Positions 11,651-22,605 of a stretch of DNA of 64,000 nucleotides are shown here, piece by piece. The notes beneath the pieces are model-generated. The model ran no database searches, was not told the origin of the DNA, and worked only from the letters and a program-made list of their open reading frames with translations. The translations under genes and the position numbers were made by a program. Each line of letters begins with the position of its first letter. Within the stretch, counting starts at the first letter, position 1. Source of the DNA: Arabidopsis thaliana (Eukaryota; Streptophyta; Magnoliopsida; Brassicales; Brassicaceae); the NCBI RefSeq assembly GCF_000001735.4, contig NC_003076.8, positions 24,617,835-24,681,834 of the forward strand. Direction: 5' to 3'.

Positions 11651-11857
11651 ATGGCTTCTCGCTGTGAGCTACTTCTGATCTGCGTCTTCTCTCTCTTAAT
11701 TGCTTTTGCTCACTCCAAGACATTGAAGCGAGATGGTAAGTTTTTACTTTAATCACCCTCTGGTTTTGTGTTTATGATCGATCCTCCATTGATTGAATTT
11801 GTATAGCTCTTTAACAGATTTGGTAGATACCCATTATCCAGATTCGTTCTATCTCTT
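11401..11857. repeat. Three dispersed copies of a TTTGGTCGATACCCATT block
   Basis: Copy 1 spans 11401-11439. Copy 2 starts at 11450, with only the first 20 bases alike. Copy 3 spans 11819-11857 and matches copy 1 over about 39 bp with a few mismatches. The first two lie upstream of the LRR gene's ATG and the third in its first intron, so the duplication straddles the start of the gene. Confidence 0.75.
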
Positions 11858-14124
11858 ATCAATTTCCATGATTTAGCACGCAAGTTCGATCCTTTTTCTT
11901 TCATCTATTTCTAATCTGAGCTGAGCTGAGCTCAAATTGAGAAATATTAATTATGTGTGAACAATGATTGGATCTGATACTATTGGTCTCAAGAAGTTTG
12001 TTATATCTCTGCATCATGGTAGTTGGTTACTACTGTATCTTTTATAATCAGCTTTCCTCAAAGTTAATCTCTTGTGGACAGTGAAAGCTTTGAATGAAAT
12101 CAAAGCCTCTTTGGGATGGAGAGTGGTGTATTCATGGGTTGGTGACGATCCTTGTGGAGATGGAGACCTTCCACCTTGGTCTGGTGTCACGTGTTCTACA
12201 CAAGGAGACTATAGAGTTGTCACAGAATTGTAAGTTCTGGTTTCTTCTCACTTTAGTGTTTTCTTTTGTAGCAACCTGATTTGCTTCACTGAATTTGATT
12301 TGCAGAGAAGTTTATGCGGTTTCGATTGTTGGACCTTTCCCCATTGCAGTAACAAACCTTCTGGATTTGACTAGACTGTAAGTTACTTTCTAAACCTTTT
12401 TATTTGTGACATTAGGTAGATTGATGCAAGAACTCTTTGAACAGATATTTCCAACCTAGTTTGTGAAACGAGATCCCCAATAATTCTTTAGAGTTATGCT
12501 GTTTTAAGATGGTTAAATTGAAACTGGTATTGGTTTCTTTGATATTTCAGGGATCTACATAACAACAAGTTGACTGGTCCAATCCCTCCACAAATTGGAC
12601 GACTGAAACGGCTGAAAGTACTGTATGTTCCTTGTGCTCTCACAACGATATGAATCATTGATTTACTTCCTTTCAAAGTTTGTCTCAATAAGTTGTTCTG
12701 AGACCAAACTCAGGATCCAATTCTCTTCAGAGTGAACTTAGCACTTACGTGACAGAAGTCTGTTATTTGTGCCATCATAACATGTCAAGTTTCCAAATAC
12801 TTCACCTAAACATTTACTCTGTTGTTATCACTAGAAACCTGAGGTGGAATAAACTACAAGATGTGATCCCTCCCGAGATTGGGGAGCTGAAGAGACTAAC
12901 CCATTTGTGAGTACCTTAATGTTTCTTTTTACCTTCTGATGATCGTCCATTTTTATCCACATGAAATCATGATATTTTTTCTTCTTTTCTTTTTATGTTT
13001 AAGGTACTTGAGCTTCAATAGCTTCAAGGGAGAAATTCCCAAGGAACTAGCTGCTCTTCCCGAGCTTCGGTATCTATACCTTCAAGAAAACCGTCTCATT
13101 GGTAGAATTCCTGCCGAACTGGGGACTCTGCAAAACCTTCGCCACCTGTAAACACCAAATGCCGTTTTCTACATATAGTTTGGGTACCCTCCAATGATTT
13201 ATTTACTGAGATCATGTTTGGTTTGTGTCCCATTATTTTTCAGAGATGTTGGTAACAACCATTTGGTGGGAACTATACGGGAGCTCATCCGTTTTGATGG
13301 AAGTTTCCCAGCTCTTCGCAACTTGTAAGCATCCCTTCAGAAATTTCCATTTGCTTCTCTCTTCCGTTTGATATATTCTTTTATGTACTACGTTTTCTCT
13401 TTTTAAAATCTCGATTCATTAGGTACTTGAATAATAACTATTTGAGTGGAGGGATTCCTGCTCAGCTGTCAAATCTTACAAACTTAGAGATTGTGTAAGC
13501 AGTCTACACTCTCCATCTCTCTGCAATAAACTATATCACTAGATCTCTGATGTCTGTTTGATTGGTTTTGCAGTTACCTGTCTTACAACAAATTTATTGG
13601 AAACATTCCTTTTGCCATTGCTCATATTCCTAAACTGACATACCTGTAAGTCTTTGTGCTAGATCGCTGATCTTTCTCTTTGTCTTTGATTTGCTTACTA
13701 TCTAAAAGAAAATATGCATTCTAATGGGATCATGATGTTGATGAAACCAGGTACCTTGATCACAACCAATTTACCGGGAGAATCCCAGACGCATTCTACA
13801 AGCATCCATTCCTCAAAGAAATGTGAGTTCTCACCCAATTTTTGAAGAGTTCATCAAAGCTTTGACTCAGACAAAATAGCAAACCCATCGAGTATAAGAA
13901 TTTGAACAATGTGAACTGTTTTGTGTGAAATCCATCTGGATGAGTTTATGATGACTGGTTTTTCAGAAAAGTTGAATGTTTTCTTTCTTCATTCTCCACT
14001 CTGACGATAAGGAGTTCTGTTTCTATTTTGCAGGTACATTGAAGGCAACATGTTCAAGTCAGGCGTGAACCCAATTGGTACCCACAAAGTTTTAGAAGTT
14101 TCTGATGCCGATTTTGCCGTGTGA
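11651..14124 (+). CDS. Secreted leucine-rich-repeat protein
   Basis: Eleven exons: 11651-11735, 12082-12229, 12306-12377, 12551-12622, 12835-12906, 13004-13147, 13244-13324, 13423-13494, 13574-13645, 13751-13822 and 14034-14124. They give 326 residues. A signal peptide is evident (MASRC then LLLICVFSLLIAFAHS). An LRRNT-like cap follows, with a WxGVTC motif. About nine 24-residue plant LRRs come next (LDLHNNKLTGPIPPQIGRL type). Most LRR exons are exactly 72 bp, start in the same phase, and cut every repeat at the same leucine codon. There is no transmembrane segment or kinase domain, so it is a secreted or apoplastic LRR-only protein, perhaps an accessory of receptor complexes. Recalled as At5g61240. 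The C-terminus (VLEVSDADFAV) is short. Confidence 0.9.
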
Positions 14125-14459
14125 CCGGATAGAAGATTCCAGGAAGGTTCTCGAGAAAACGTCTCAGAACCACCTAGAGATTGTTCCACTTTAGCCCTCT
14201 TCACTATTATTATTTTTTGTATGGTCTGTGGATTTGCAAATGAAAGAAAGCATAAGACTACAAGTTTTTATCTTCATATTGTATAGTTAGACACATTCCA
14301 CTAATCTATATTTCTCCTTAATCAAATGATTATATATATTTAGATTGGAATAAACCACTTCCAGTATACAATAGTATGTGTTACATCGATCATATATACA
14401 ATTGCCAAGAAATTTACAGTAGTTCTTCAATGTTTGATTTTCACCAGTTACCATCCTCT
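14125..14459. other. Convergent 3' spacer, LRR gene and GUS1
   Basis: 335 bp holding the 3' regions of two convergent genes. AT-rich, with TATATATTTAGA-type sequence. No gene seen. Confidence 0.5.
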
Positions 14460-16763
14460 TCAAGAACAAGCAGGAGCATCAAAGGTAGGCAACACAATGA
14501 AAGAGATCGACAGCGGATTGATATAAACCGGAGATTTCACACCATGACGGACCGGCTCAAGCTTTGGGATATCTCCGGTGGCTGTCGGTACCAAAGGTTT
14601 ACCATTCAAGAGCATTATCTTGCTACGCAAGTCACCGTCTTTGGGACTCAAGTGATACTCTTCTCTGTTCAAATATCCGTCCGAAGCTTTGTTTCCAACC
14701 CAAGAAACCTTGCTCTTGATTGTTTCCAAGAACGATTTCCTCTTCATCGATTCTGCTTGCAAAACCACCTTCACGCCATTGCTGACTGCGACTGTAAACG
14801 TCGTGTGCTTACTCAGATTGATCAGAAGAATCGTTATACCCGCCTAAGATGATAGATTTCGCAGTTACAAACCGAAACTAGAGGATAGTTTAGCGACAGA
14901 AAGATAGAGATATATATACACTCACTCTTCTTTTGGAGCAATGAACGTAAGCTCGTAGATACTCCGAGGCAGTCGTCTGAACGCCGAGAATGCCTTTACC
15001 CATCAAACGATGCCAAAGAAGCGCGCTGGTCAGATTGTTCGAGATCAAGAAGTTTATGTTATGAACTCGCCTACAGTAATCATGCTGGTTTAGGATTTAC
15101 AGATTATACTTTATGAACTTGCCTGTAGTAATCTGGATTTGGAACAAACGTTTCCTTTTCAAGCAGACCGTAGAAACCTCCGACCAAAGCTTGTCTGCAG
15201 TATACTTTGGTGTTATGCTTCGACGAAATACCGAGCTGATCTAAGTACCTTAAGAGAAGAGTTCATTTTGTCAATAATAGAAACCGAGTAAAGATAGAAT
15301 GTGGAATTTGATTCTGTCTTACCAGAAACTGTTAATGAATGTCTCGGAAACCTGACGGCCACCACTGTTAAAGGCTCCACCAGCTTCTCCAACCCAAGCA
15401 GCAGCCCAAGGTCCATGTTCTTGAATTGTTTGGTTCACATTCGCGAATAATTCCGAAATTCCGCTCAAGTAATTTGGATCTAGTATCTTATTCACTAGCT
15501 TAGGATCATTCCCTGCAACACTAAATTCAACATTGTTTAGGAATGCTACAAAGAGAGTCTCTTATTGATTTATTTTTCATATGCAGCACCTGGACCAAGA
15601 TTGTATATATGATGAGTCAGGACATCAAGAACACCAGGCCCAGAGAGCCGAAGAAGCTCCGAGTACCATTGTTCTTCAAAGAATCCACCTGGAGCTACAA
15701 CCAAAGGCTTGGTTCTAGAATTCTTGTAAACGTTCTTGATTACATTTTTCAGTACAATCAAGTCTTTCCCATAAAGCTCTACACTCACGCTTGCCCAAAT
15801 CCCGCTTCCACTAAGCTCATTACCTAGTCAAGAACAGAGCTCGTGTTATAAGGACCAACACTAATATATAAGAAACAACATGGGCCAATAAGAAACAACA
15901 TAAGAAAAGAGAGATCTAGTTCTATATACCAAACTCCCACGAGTCTATAGCATAACCCTTTGAGACTGTGTAGTTCATGAAATCCTGAGTGTTGGTATGA
16001 TCCCAATCACCTCCCCACGCAGTTCCGTTGAGTTTATTTCTCCCGTGCAGCGCGTTCAAACCGAAAGTCACAATAGCTCTGTAGAATTAGAGTTAAGTCA
16101 ATGTGAATTATGCTCTGCATAAAACCATACTAAGGTTTTATACTTACCCCGTTGCGTTGAAGAAATGGTTAACTTCGTCCCAACGTTTCATATACAAACA
16201 TCCTTCAGAGAATCCGAACAATCCGTCGTCAGTTTTCTTGAACTGAGTGCAAGGAGTCTTCAAGTCTCCAACGTCGTAGATCACTTGATCTTGCAAGGAA
16301 CCACCTATTCTTATCCTCAACGTCCTAAAAGCTAACAACAATCAAAGTATTTCAGCAAAAGAAGTTTATGAGAAAATGAATATTTCGGTTTGTGATAGAG
16401 GTCACAAACCTTGAATAGCTTTAGCAAGAAGAGGAGAAGCTAAGTTCTGAGTCATTTTCAAAAGATTAAAAGAAAAGGAGAGTTTTTAAGGCATATTTAA
16501 GATGAAGTAAGTAAGAGTCAAATTAAGCTCAAAGTTGTTTTATATACCAAATTGATGAGAGATGCGTAACCCCAAGGACATTGATCATAGTTGCATTTTT
16601 CAGGTGGCCACCAATCAAGCGTTGCGCAGATAAAGTTCTCATCGGTCTCAGCGATTCGACGTGAGCCGTCTATAACCAAGGTGGTTCGTTCCATGTTGCT
16701 ACCAAAAGTAACAGGAGGAAGTAGAAGCAGACAACTCAAGAACACAACAACGTTGAAGCCCAT
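14460..16763 (-). CDS. GUS1: Heparanase-like glucuronidase (GH79), GUS1
   Basis: Nine exons on the minus strand: 16548-16763, 16410-16446, 16148-16331, 15930-16078, 15590-15823, 15323-15512, 15123-15248, 14926-15025 and 14460-14843. They encode 539 residues. A signal peptide (VVVFLSCLLLLPPVTFG) points to secretion or the vacuole. GH79 hallmarks are present: the acid/base Glu in GNELSG (fifth exon) and the nucleophile Glu in AAWVGEAGGAF (sixth exon). The conserved LLWHRLMGKG segment begins in exon 8. The enzyme family removes beta-glucuronic acid from arabinogalactan proteins in the cell wall. Intron 7 has a GC donor (CAG|gcaagt) instead of GT. Recalled as At5g61250, a paralogue of GUS2 at At5g07830. 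Confidence 0.93.
15026..15122 (-). other. GC-AG intron in GUS1
   Basis: The exon before it ends ..TACTACAG and is followed by GCAAGTTC. The acceptor is CTGACCAG before CGCGCTT. The frame continues SALLWHRLM as expected for the family. The intron contains an imperfect second copy of the donor region (GATTACTGTAGGCGAGTTC), roughly 55 bp further on. Confidence 0.8.
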
Positions 16764-19274
16764 TTTGGTTTCTTTCGATTGGTTGATCTGTAAGAAAGAA
16801 AAGTGAACTTTTAGAGCGATCAAGAATTAGTAATCAGTTACAACCAAAAACATATCAAGAAGATGGAAAATATAATCCAAAAAAATTAGAAAAGAGGAAT
16901 AATAGAACTGAAACCTGCTTATCTTAACAAGCAAATGATGATTACAGAGGAAAAACTTATTAAGAAAACTTGGAGGCTTGTTCAATGATATAAGAATTAT
17001 ATTTCTTGGAAAATTTATTTCGAATTTTGAGTTGAAAAGTAAACCATTAGTGTTTGAAAATTTGTGTATATAGAAATTTTACTTAATGTTGGAGGTGTAT
17101 TTGTTAATGATAATAATTTTGTTCCTAATTTAATTAGATTAGTCAAATGTTGGTGTCAGAGAAGCATGGATAAGGGCATTAGTTGACTTTTTGGATGATT
17201 TAATCATTAATTTCTAATTTTAATCTTGTAACCTTCATAAGTCATAACTAAATATTTATAATTTATGTTTCTCGAAGAGATGATATGAAAATCTGATTGA
17301 GAGAGAAAGCAGAATGAAAAAAAACCTCAAGAACAGAAACTGACCTCAGAATCAAGGATCCATGGAGAGAAAAAGCCTAGACTGAAGTTAGAAATTGGGA
17401 CTTTTGATTAGTTTGAACTGTGGTTGGATCTCAAAACAGAGCAGAGGTGCTTTTTGTTCTTGGAGTTGACAACACTTCATCAAAGTCTCTCTCTTTTAAG
17501 CATGCTTAATCTAATTAAACCGTTTACACCAAACCGAAACTGTACCAATTTTTTTGTTAATTGATATTCTATTGAAAACCATGAGAAAGCAAATGTTACA
17601 AAGGAGCCCAAACACACATTTAGGAGAATCAGTTTCTAATCTAAGGAGCCCAAACACACAGTTTGAATCTAATGAGCCCAAGTTCATTGGCCCATAAAGA
17701 ATAAAATCAAGTAACCCATCTTGACATTGTATTATTGTGGGCTCTGTCTTCTCAATAAAACATTTTTTGTTTTTGTTTTGCCAAATTCCATATCTCAAAG
17801 ATTTATTTTAGGCTAAATCATGATTATCTTTTTCGACGGCCACATTATCTATATTTAAAATCATTTTCTTGCGATATAACAATTCATATATTTTTTGTTC
17901 GTGGGTCAACACCTTGATCTTATCTTATTCTAAAGAAATTACGAAAAGAATCTAGAGATGTTCATTGGCAAGAATCATTCTTTAGAAAAAGTACCAAAAA
18001 GACTTAACTTAAGGTATCGGATCCCTTAAATGTCATACATATGAATATGATCTCACAAAGTAAAGTCAGTTTATGTAAAAAAAGAAAATAGTTACAAAAC
18101 TAATAACTCTTTGTTTTTATGTTAAAGAAAAATTATGGATTTTGTGCTTTAGCCAAAATATCCTCCGAGCGATTGGAATTCCTTGTATGATAATATACTT
18201 TTGAGATTTAATATAGTGATCTAAGGAGATTATAGATTGAATTTGTCAAATTCATTTTTCGTGACCGATTATTCATGCATTTTTCATGATTTTGATATAT
18301 AAGAGAGATTAATGAGATTTTTAAACAACACCGATTTTTTATTAAATGCATCCAAGTGTATCAGTTTTATATAAATGAATAAATAGATTATAAAATTAGG
18401 TAAAACATTAAATAACAAATCGAGCCAAAGTAAATTAAATAACAAAATTCTTTAATATAAAAATCAGAATCTCCCTCTCTCACAAGACTTCTGCACAAGA
18501 AGATTTCTTCCCTCCTCTGTGTATTTTTGCGTGTTCTTTTCCTAACTAATCAAATCTACCTTTCTTCTTTCTTCATATTTGTTTCCAACTAAAGATAATT
18601 TGGGAAAGCAATTTTCTGGTACACATATATACATTTTTCTCATATTTTACTGTTTTCTTTGTTTTTTCTCTCTTCTTATTCTGTGGAAATTCTCTGAGAG
18701 TTAGATTAGGCAGCAATCTAAAGGTATCTTTTTTCTTAATTCTTGATTTCTTTTTTGATATACGTTTTTGGTTATTTTTGTGTTTGTTTGAATTGTGAAA
18801 CTGTTGGTAGGGTTTTAAGCGTGTGGAGTATTTATTGCGTTACTGTGTAGAAATTAGGTCATTGTCCTTCAATCTCGATCAGAAGTCAAATTTTTTATCT
18901 AAAAAAAGATCGGAGTTTTTTTCATTGTTTTGTAATACAAGTGATTAATTTTCGTAACGGATCATGATCAAAATTCAATTTTGTCGTTTAGGTATTAATG
19001 TCATTGATGATCAACGAGGAAATATACACATATTTGATCATGACTCTTAAAGTCAACATTTGTCCTTCTTTGAATGTATTGAGTCATCTTTGGTAGATTT
19101 TTGTCTAAAGATTTGTTCTTTATGATGTCAAATTCTAGAATCTGATTAGTGAATAGGTAATAAAAGACAAAGAATCAGTTTAGAATCCATTAAATTGTTC
19201 TAATATGCTCTGTTCATAAACGTCGAGATCTTTTTGGTAATGCACTCTGTTTCCTCTACAGGTTTATTTTGTCA
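16764..19274. other. 2.5-kb divergent spacer between GUS1 and the calmodulin-binding gene
   Basis: AT-rich. It carries the GUS1 promoter (minus strand) and the promoter and leader of the downstream gene. Short direct repeats lie at 17601-17618 and 17643-17660. A probable leader intron of the downstream gene runs 18724-19261 (AAAG|gtatct to ctctacag|GTTTAT). No other gene was recognised. Confidence 0.5.
17601..17660. repeat. Direct repeat AAGGAGCCCAAACACACA
   Basis: Two exact 18-bp copies at 17601-17618 and 17643-17660. A partial third (GAGCCCAAG) follows near 17673. Unknown significance. Confidence 0.8.
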
Positions 19275-20765
19275 ATGGCTGAAGAGAATACTTCAGAGGT
19301 CAAAGATATTGAGAATTCTTCCGATACAAACCCTCCGAAGATGTCTGAAGAAGGCTCTTTGGAAACAGTACGTGTAAAGGATGTGGAAAATGTGGAAGAT
19401 GTTATAGCTGTGGTAGCCAAGGATCAAGAAGAGATTATACCAGAGATTATTGAAGTGCCTAAGCCTCAAGGTGGGACTTTGAGACGCCATTCGACTGGAA
19501 CGATAAGTAAACCGCAGGTTCAGTCCCGTTATCGTGGGAATCATCGTGTGGGTTCGACTCATGATTTATGTAAACATGGGAAGAAATGTGATCAAGATGA
19601 TGCTGTGAAGCCGTGGAAGATTGCAAGGAGAAAGAGTGTTGAAGGTTCAGTTGTGATCAAAGTTGAGACACCAAGTTCGACAAGGAAGTCATTGGGGAGT
19701 GTGAGTAGACAGAGTCCAGGTATAACCAAACCGGATAGTTCTGTTTCTGCAAAGAGAGATGCCTTGGCTGTGAAGAAAAAACCATGTGCTTCTGTGAATT
19801 CAGAATCTAGCTCCAAAGAAGGTAGTGAGATAGCGAAATCTGTTGATGGTTTAAGCGTTAAAAGCAATGATAGAGCGCGGAAGAATAAAGAAACCGAGAG
19901 TGGTCTGAGTGGTTCAGCTGTTGTTAAGAAGGTTCCTGCCTTGAGAACTGATAAGTCAAGTACTTCTACGGGCGTTGGAAGTTCTAAGGTTTGTGCTCCA
20001 AAGAATCTGAAGAATGTGGAGAAGGCAAAGACGACTCAGACAATTAGCGGTGAAGATGTAAAAGAAAAGACTGTGTGTGTTGTTGAATCTAGCGTCAAAG
20101 GTGTTAAGAGTGAAAAGCAACCATCATCTGAGAAGAAAACCATGAAAAGTGGGAATAAAAGCTTGAGTACTACTCCTAAACGTGGTTCTAGTCCTACAAA
20201 ACAGATTCCTGGTAAAATCAGTACCGGTTTGACTAAGAAGAAAGAAACTGGCTCTGCAGACGTTGTTGAAGCAAATCCAAAACCGGAGAAGAAGGTTAGG
20301 CCTAAGAAGACAGGAGTAAAGGTGAGTCTAGCTCAGCAGATGACTTTCAAGAAAGGAAAGGTTCTTGATCCTAAACCCGAGGATTCTTCTCCGAGATGGA
20401 TCAAGTTCAAAAAGAGGGTGGTGCAGGAACTGAAAACGCAATCCGAAGGGAAGAAGAAGAATCTTAAAGATAGAAGATTGGGTGTTGAGACGAAAACAGA
20501 TTCTTGTGAAGGAAGTAAACGTGAGAAAGTTGTTCTGAGGCATCGAAAAGTAGAAGGGAAGAAGAAAATGATAACATTGTTTAACAATGTGATTGAGGAG
20601 ACAGTGAATAAGCTAACAAAGGTGAGGAAGCACAAAGTGAAAGCTCTTATTGGTGCTTTTGAAACTGTTATCTCTCTTCAGGACACTAATAAGACATCTC
20701 ACAAACCTCAGAGCAAGGCCACAACATCTGCTTCTAAGGTTAGACCTTTGGTCTCCGAACAATGA
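19275..20765 (+). CDS. Plant calmodulin-binding-domain protein
   Basis: Intronless coding region of 496 residues from ATG 19275, following a leader intron. The N-terminal 350 residues are Lys-, Ser- and Thr-rich and low in complexity. A CKHGKKCD cysteine-histidine patch lies near residue 98. The C-terminal 130 residues form the plant calmodulin-binding domain (PF07839 type): SSPRWIKFKKRVVQELK, then a basic stretch, KVVLRHRKVEGKKKM and LFNNVIEETVNKLTKVRKHK, ending KALIGAFETVISLQD. Basic amphipathic helices of this kind bind Ca2+/calmodulin. I recall the locus as At5g61260. The target process is not apparent from sequence. The region is convergent with PIF7, with a 273-bp gap between coding ends. 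Confidence 0.87.
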   Translation: MAEENTSEVKDIENSSDTNPPKMSEEGSLETVRVKDVENVEDVIAVVAKDQEEIIPEIIEVPKPQGGTLRRHSTGTISKPQVQSRYRGNHRVGSTHDLCKHGKKCDQDDAVKPWKIARRKSVEGSVVIKVETPSSTRKSLGSVSRQSPGITKPDSSVSAKRDALAVKKKPCASVNSESSSKEGSEIAKSVDGLSVKSNDRARKNKETESGLSGSAVVKKVPALRTDKSSTSTGVGSSKVCAPKNLKNVEKAKTTQTISGEDVKEKTVCVVESSVKGVKSEKQPSSEKKTMKSGNKSLSTTPKRGSSPTKQIPGKISTGLTKKKETGSADVVEANPKPEKKVRPKKTGVKVSLAQQMTFKKGKVLDPKPEDSSPRWIKFKKRVVQELKTQSEGKKKNLKDRRLGVETKTDSCEGSKREKVVLRHRKVEGKKKMITLFNNVIEETVNKLTKVRKHKVKALIGAFETVISLQDTNKTSHKPQSKATTSASKVRPLVSEQ

Positions 20766-21038
20766 AAGAAAGAAAAAAAGACAAAAGTTTATTTGTGCAT
20801 ATGATCTATTAACATTGAAGATTTTAAACTTCAAGAGCGACCAAGAGATAATTTTCTTGTTACTGTCCTCGAAATAGCAAAGGGTTTAGTAATGTACTTT
20901 GACAGTTACTGAATTCAGTTGTGAAGCTTTCAAGTTTTATCTGCAAGTCTTTTTCCATACTCAAAACAGTTTTTACAATCATGATACAACAATCTTTCAA
21001 GAACTATATATATGGATCAATAATACTAGGTCGCTAGA

Positions 21039-22605
21039 CTAATCTCTTTTCTCATGATTCGAAGAACTTGAAGGCATGCCGATATTTACCTTTGTTGTTT
21101 GATCAGACTGTTGTCTATAGATAGCTGCTGCCATTTTATTGTAGAGATCCATATTCATTGTCTGCATCAGCATGGCCAATGGAAGTGAGCTCAAGATTTG
21201 TATATCTTTGAACACTTTTCTCGAAAACAGTTAAAAGCGGTCTTACCTGTGCGAAAAAGGCGCTGTATGGATCAGATAATGTGGCTGAAGAACCGTTGGT
21301 GCAGTCTCTGTTACCCATAGGAGGGACCATCATTGGTGGAGGAGGAGGAGGAGGAACTAAACCTCCATAACCATTTCCACCACCTCCCATTCCCATTCTT
21401 GCCATTGTTGCAAGCAACGACATCTGAAACTGTTGCTGCTGTTGTTGCTGCTGCTGCTGCTGTTGTTGTTGTTGTTGTTGGTGTTGGATGCTGAGAACTG
21501 ACTGTGGTGGAGGTAGTTGCGGAATCATCATTTGTTGTGGCAAGTTGGCTCTTAGGCTCATGAACTGTACTTGTGCTTGTAGCTGTTTCAAGTGTTCGAT
21601 AACATCATCCAAGATTGAGACTTTATCCGCCTGCAATATCCGAATAACGCGTTTAAACTGACCGATATCAATATAAACAAAGTTCTTAAACTTAAAAGTG
21701 GGTTCTTCTAGGATAGACATTTACCTTACTTGCAGTAGGAAGCAGCTTCTGAAGTGTTCTCATCCTCTGGTTTATCCTATCACGCCGTCTCTGCATCAAA
21801 ACTCAGAGTCAGTAGTTTGGTAATCACGGAAAGAGAAAAGATGGATTAGTTTTTACCCTTTCGGACTCGTTGTGAATCGCTGCTGCTCGTCCCCGTCGTC
21901 CATTAGATCTACCTGCTTCTCCTCTTGTCTCTTGTTCATCTCCTTCAGTATCTTGAGTTTCCTATTAAAGTCCTCTTTTGGTTATTTCTCCAGTCATCTT
22001 TCAGGAAAAAAAGGAAGAGTAATTTTGTTAGTTGTTACCGATCCAGAGCGGAAATAGTCTCTGTCTCCGGTTCTAGCTGTCTTCAAGCTCCGACCGGATT
22101 CAAAAGACGCCCAAGACATATTGGTACCACTCGCACTTGCAGTGACGCTGTGGCCAACTCTATGGCTCTCCTCTTGAACAGCGAACCATCGGTCCATTTC
22201 TTGAGGATAACCGCGTTTTCTTGAACAAGATCCATCCTTGCTCTCATAATTGTGGTTTGGACCATTCGGACTCTGCAGCTGAAACTTGCTTGGCTGCTGT
22301 AGAGCCGCTTGATGAACCACAGACTCCAAAGTCTCACAACCGTTGAGACTTTGAGTCCAAATAGGGTTATTCGAGGTGGTTGGTTCTACTTCGTCGCCTA
22401 GACCATGAACGGTTAGTTGCCCATTTTCCCATGTGAGCTCTTTAACTCCATAATTCGACCTGAGTCACGAAAAAAAAGAAATTGGTTTTGTGTTAAGACT
22501 TAAGAGAGAGAGAGAGATAAACAAAAAAGGACAGAAGCGTAAGGTTTTGTCTCTTTTTGGTGTAAACAGAGAAGAGTTCTTTATCAGAAACAGAGAGAGA
22601 TACAT
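21039..22605 (-). CDS. PIF7: PIF7, phytochrome-interacting bHLH transcription factor
   Basis: Minus-strand exons 22604-22605, 22039-22459, 21857-21961, 21725-21790, 21247-21630 and 21039-21161 sum to 1101 bp and 366 residues, the known PIF7 length. The start ATG is split: AT ends one exon and G begins the next. An active-phyB-binding (APB) motif is present near the N-terminus (ELTWENGQ). The bHLH domain occupies about 167-222, with basic-region HNESERRRR giving the His-Glu-Arg pattern for G-box (CACGTG) and PBE binding. The C-terminal part has a run of 17 Gln (about residues 249-265), then Pro-rich segments. PIF7 drives shade- and warmth-induced growth and is controlled by phyB and by phosphorylation and 14-3-3 binding (family knowledge). 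A 5' UTR RNA thermoswitch has been reported for this gene; I could not verify the hairpin by eye. Confidence 0.95.
21430..21480 (-). repeat. Polyglutamine-encoding trinucleotide tract in PIF7
   Basis: Seventeen consecutive CAG/CAA codons on the minus strand, followed after one His by another Gln. The mixture of CAG and CAA would limit slippage, but a pure CAA run of six and a CAG run of five remain. Confidence 0.95.

Noticed and set aside
15543..15827. Plus-strand ORF across the GUS1 region
   Set aside because: Antisense to the fifth exon of GUS1, which carries the catalytic NE motif.
19269..19274. Start of the calmodulin-binding protein at 19269
   Set aside because: That codon is TTG; the ATG at 19275, shortly after the leader-intron acceptor, is the natural start.
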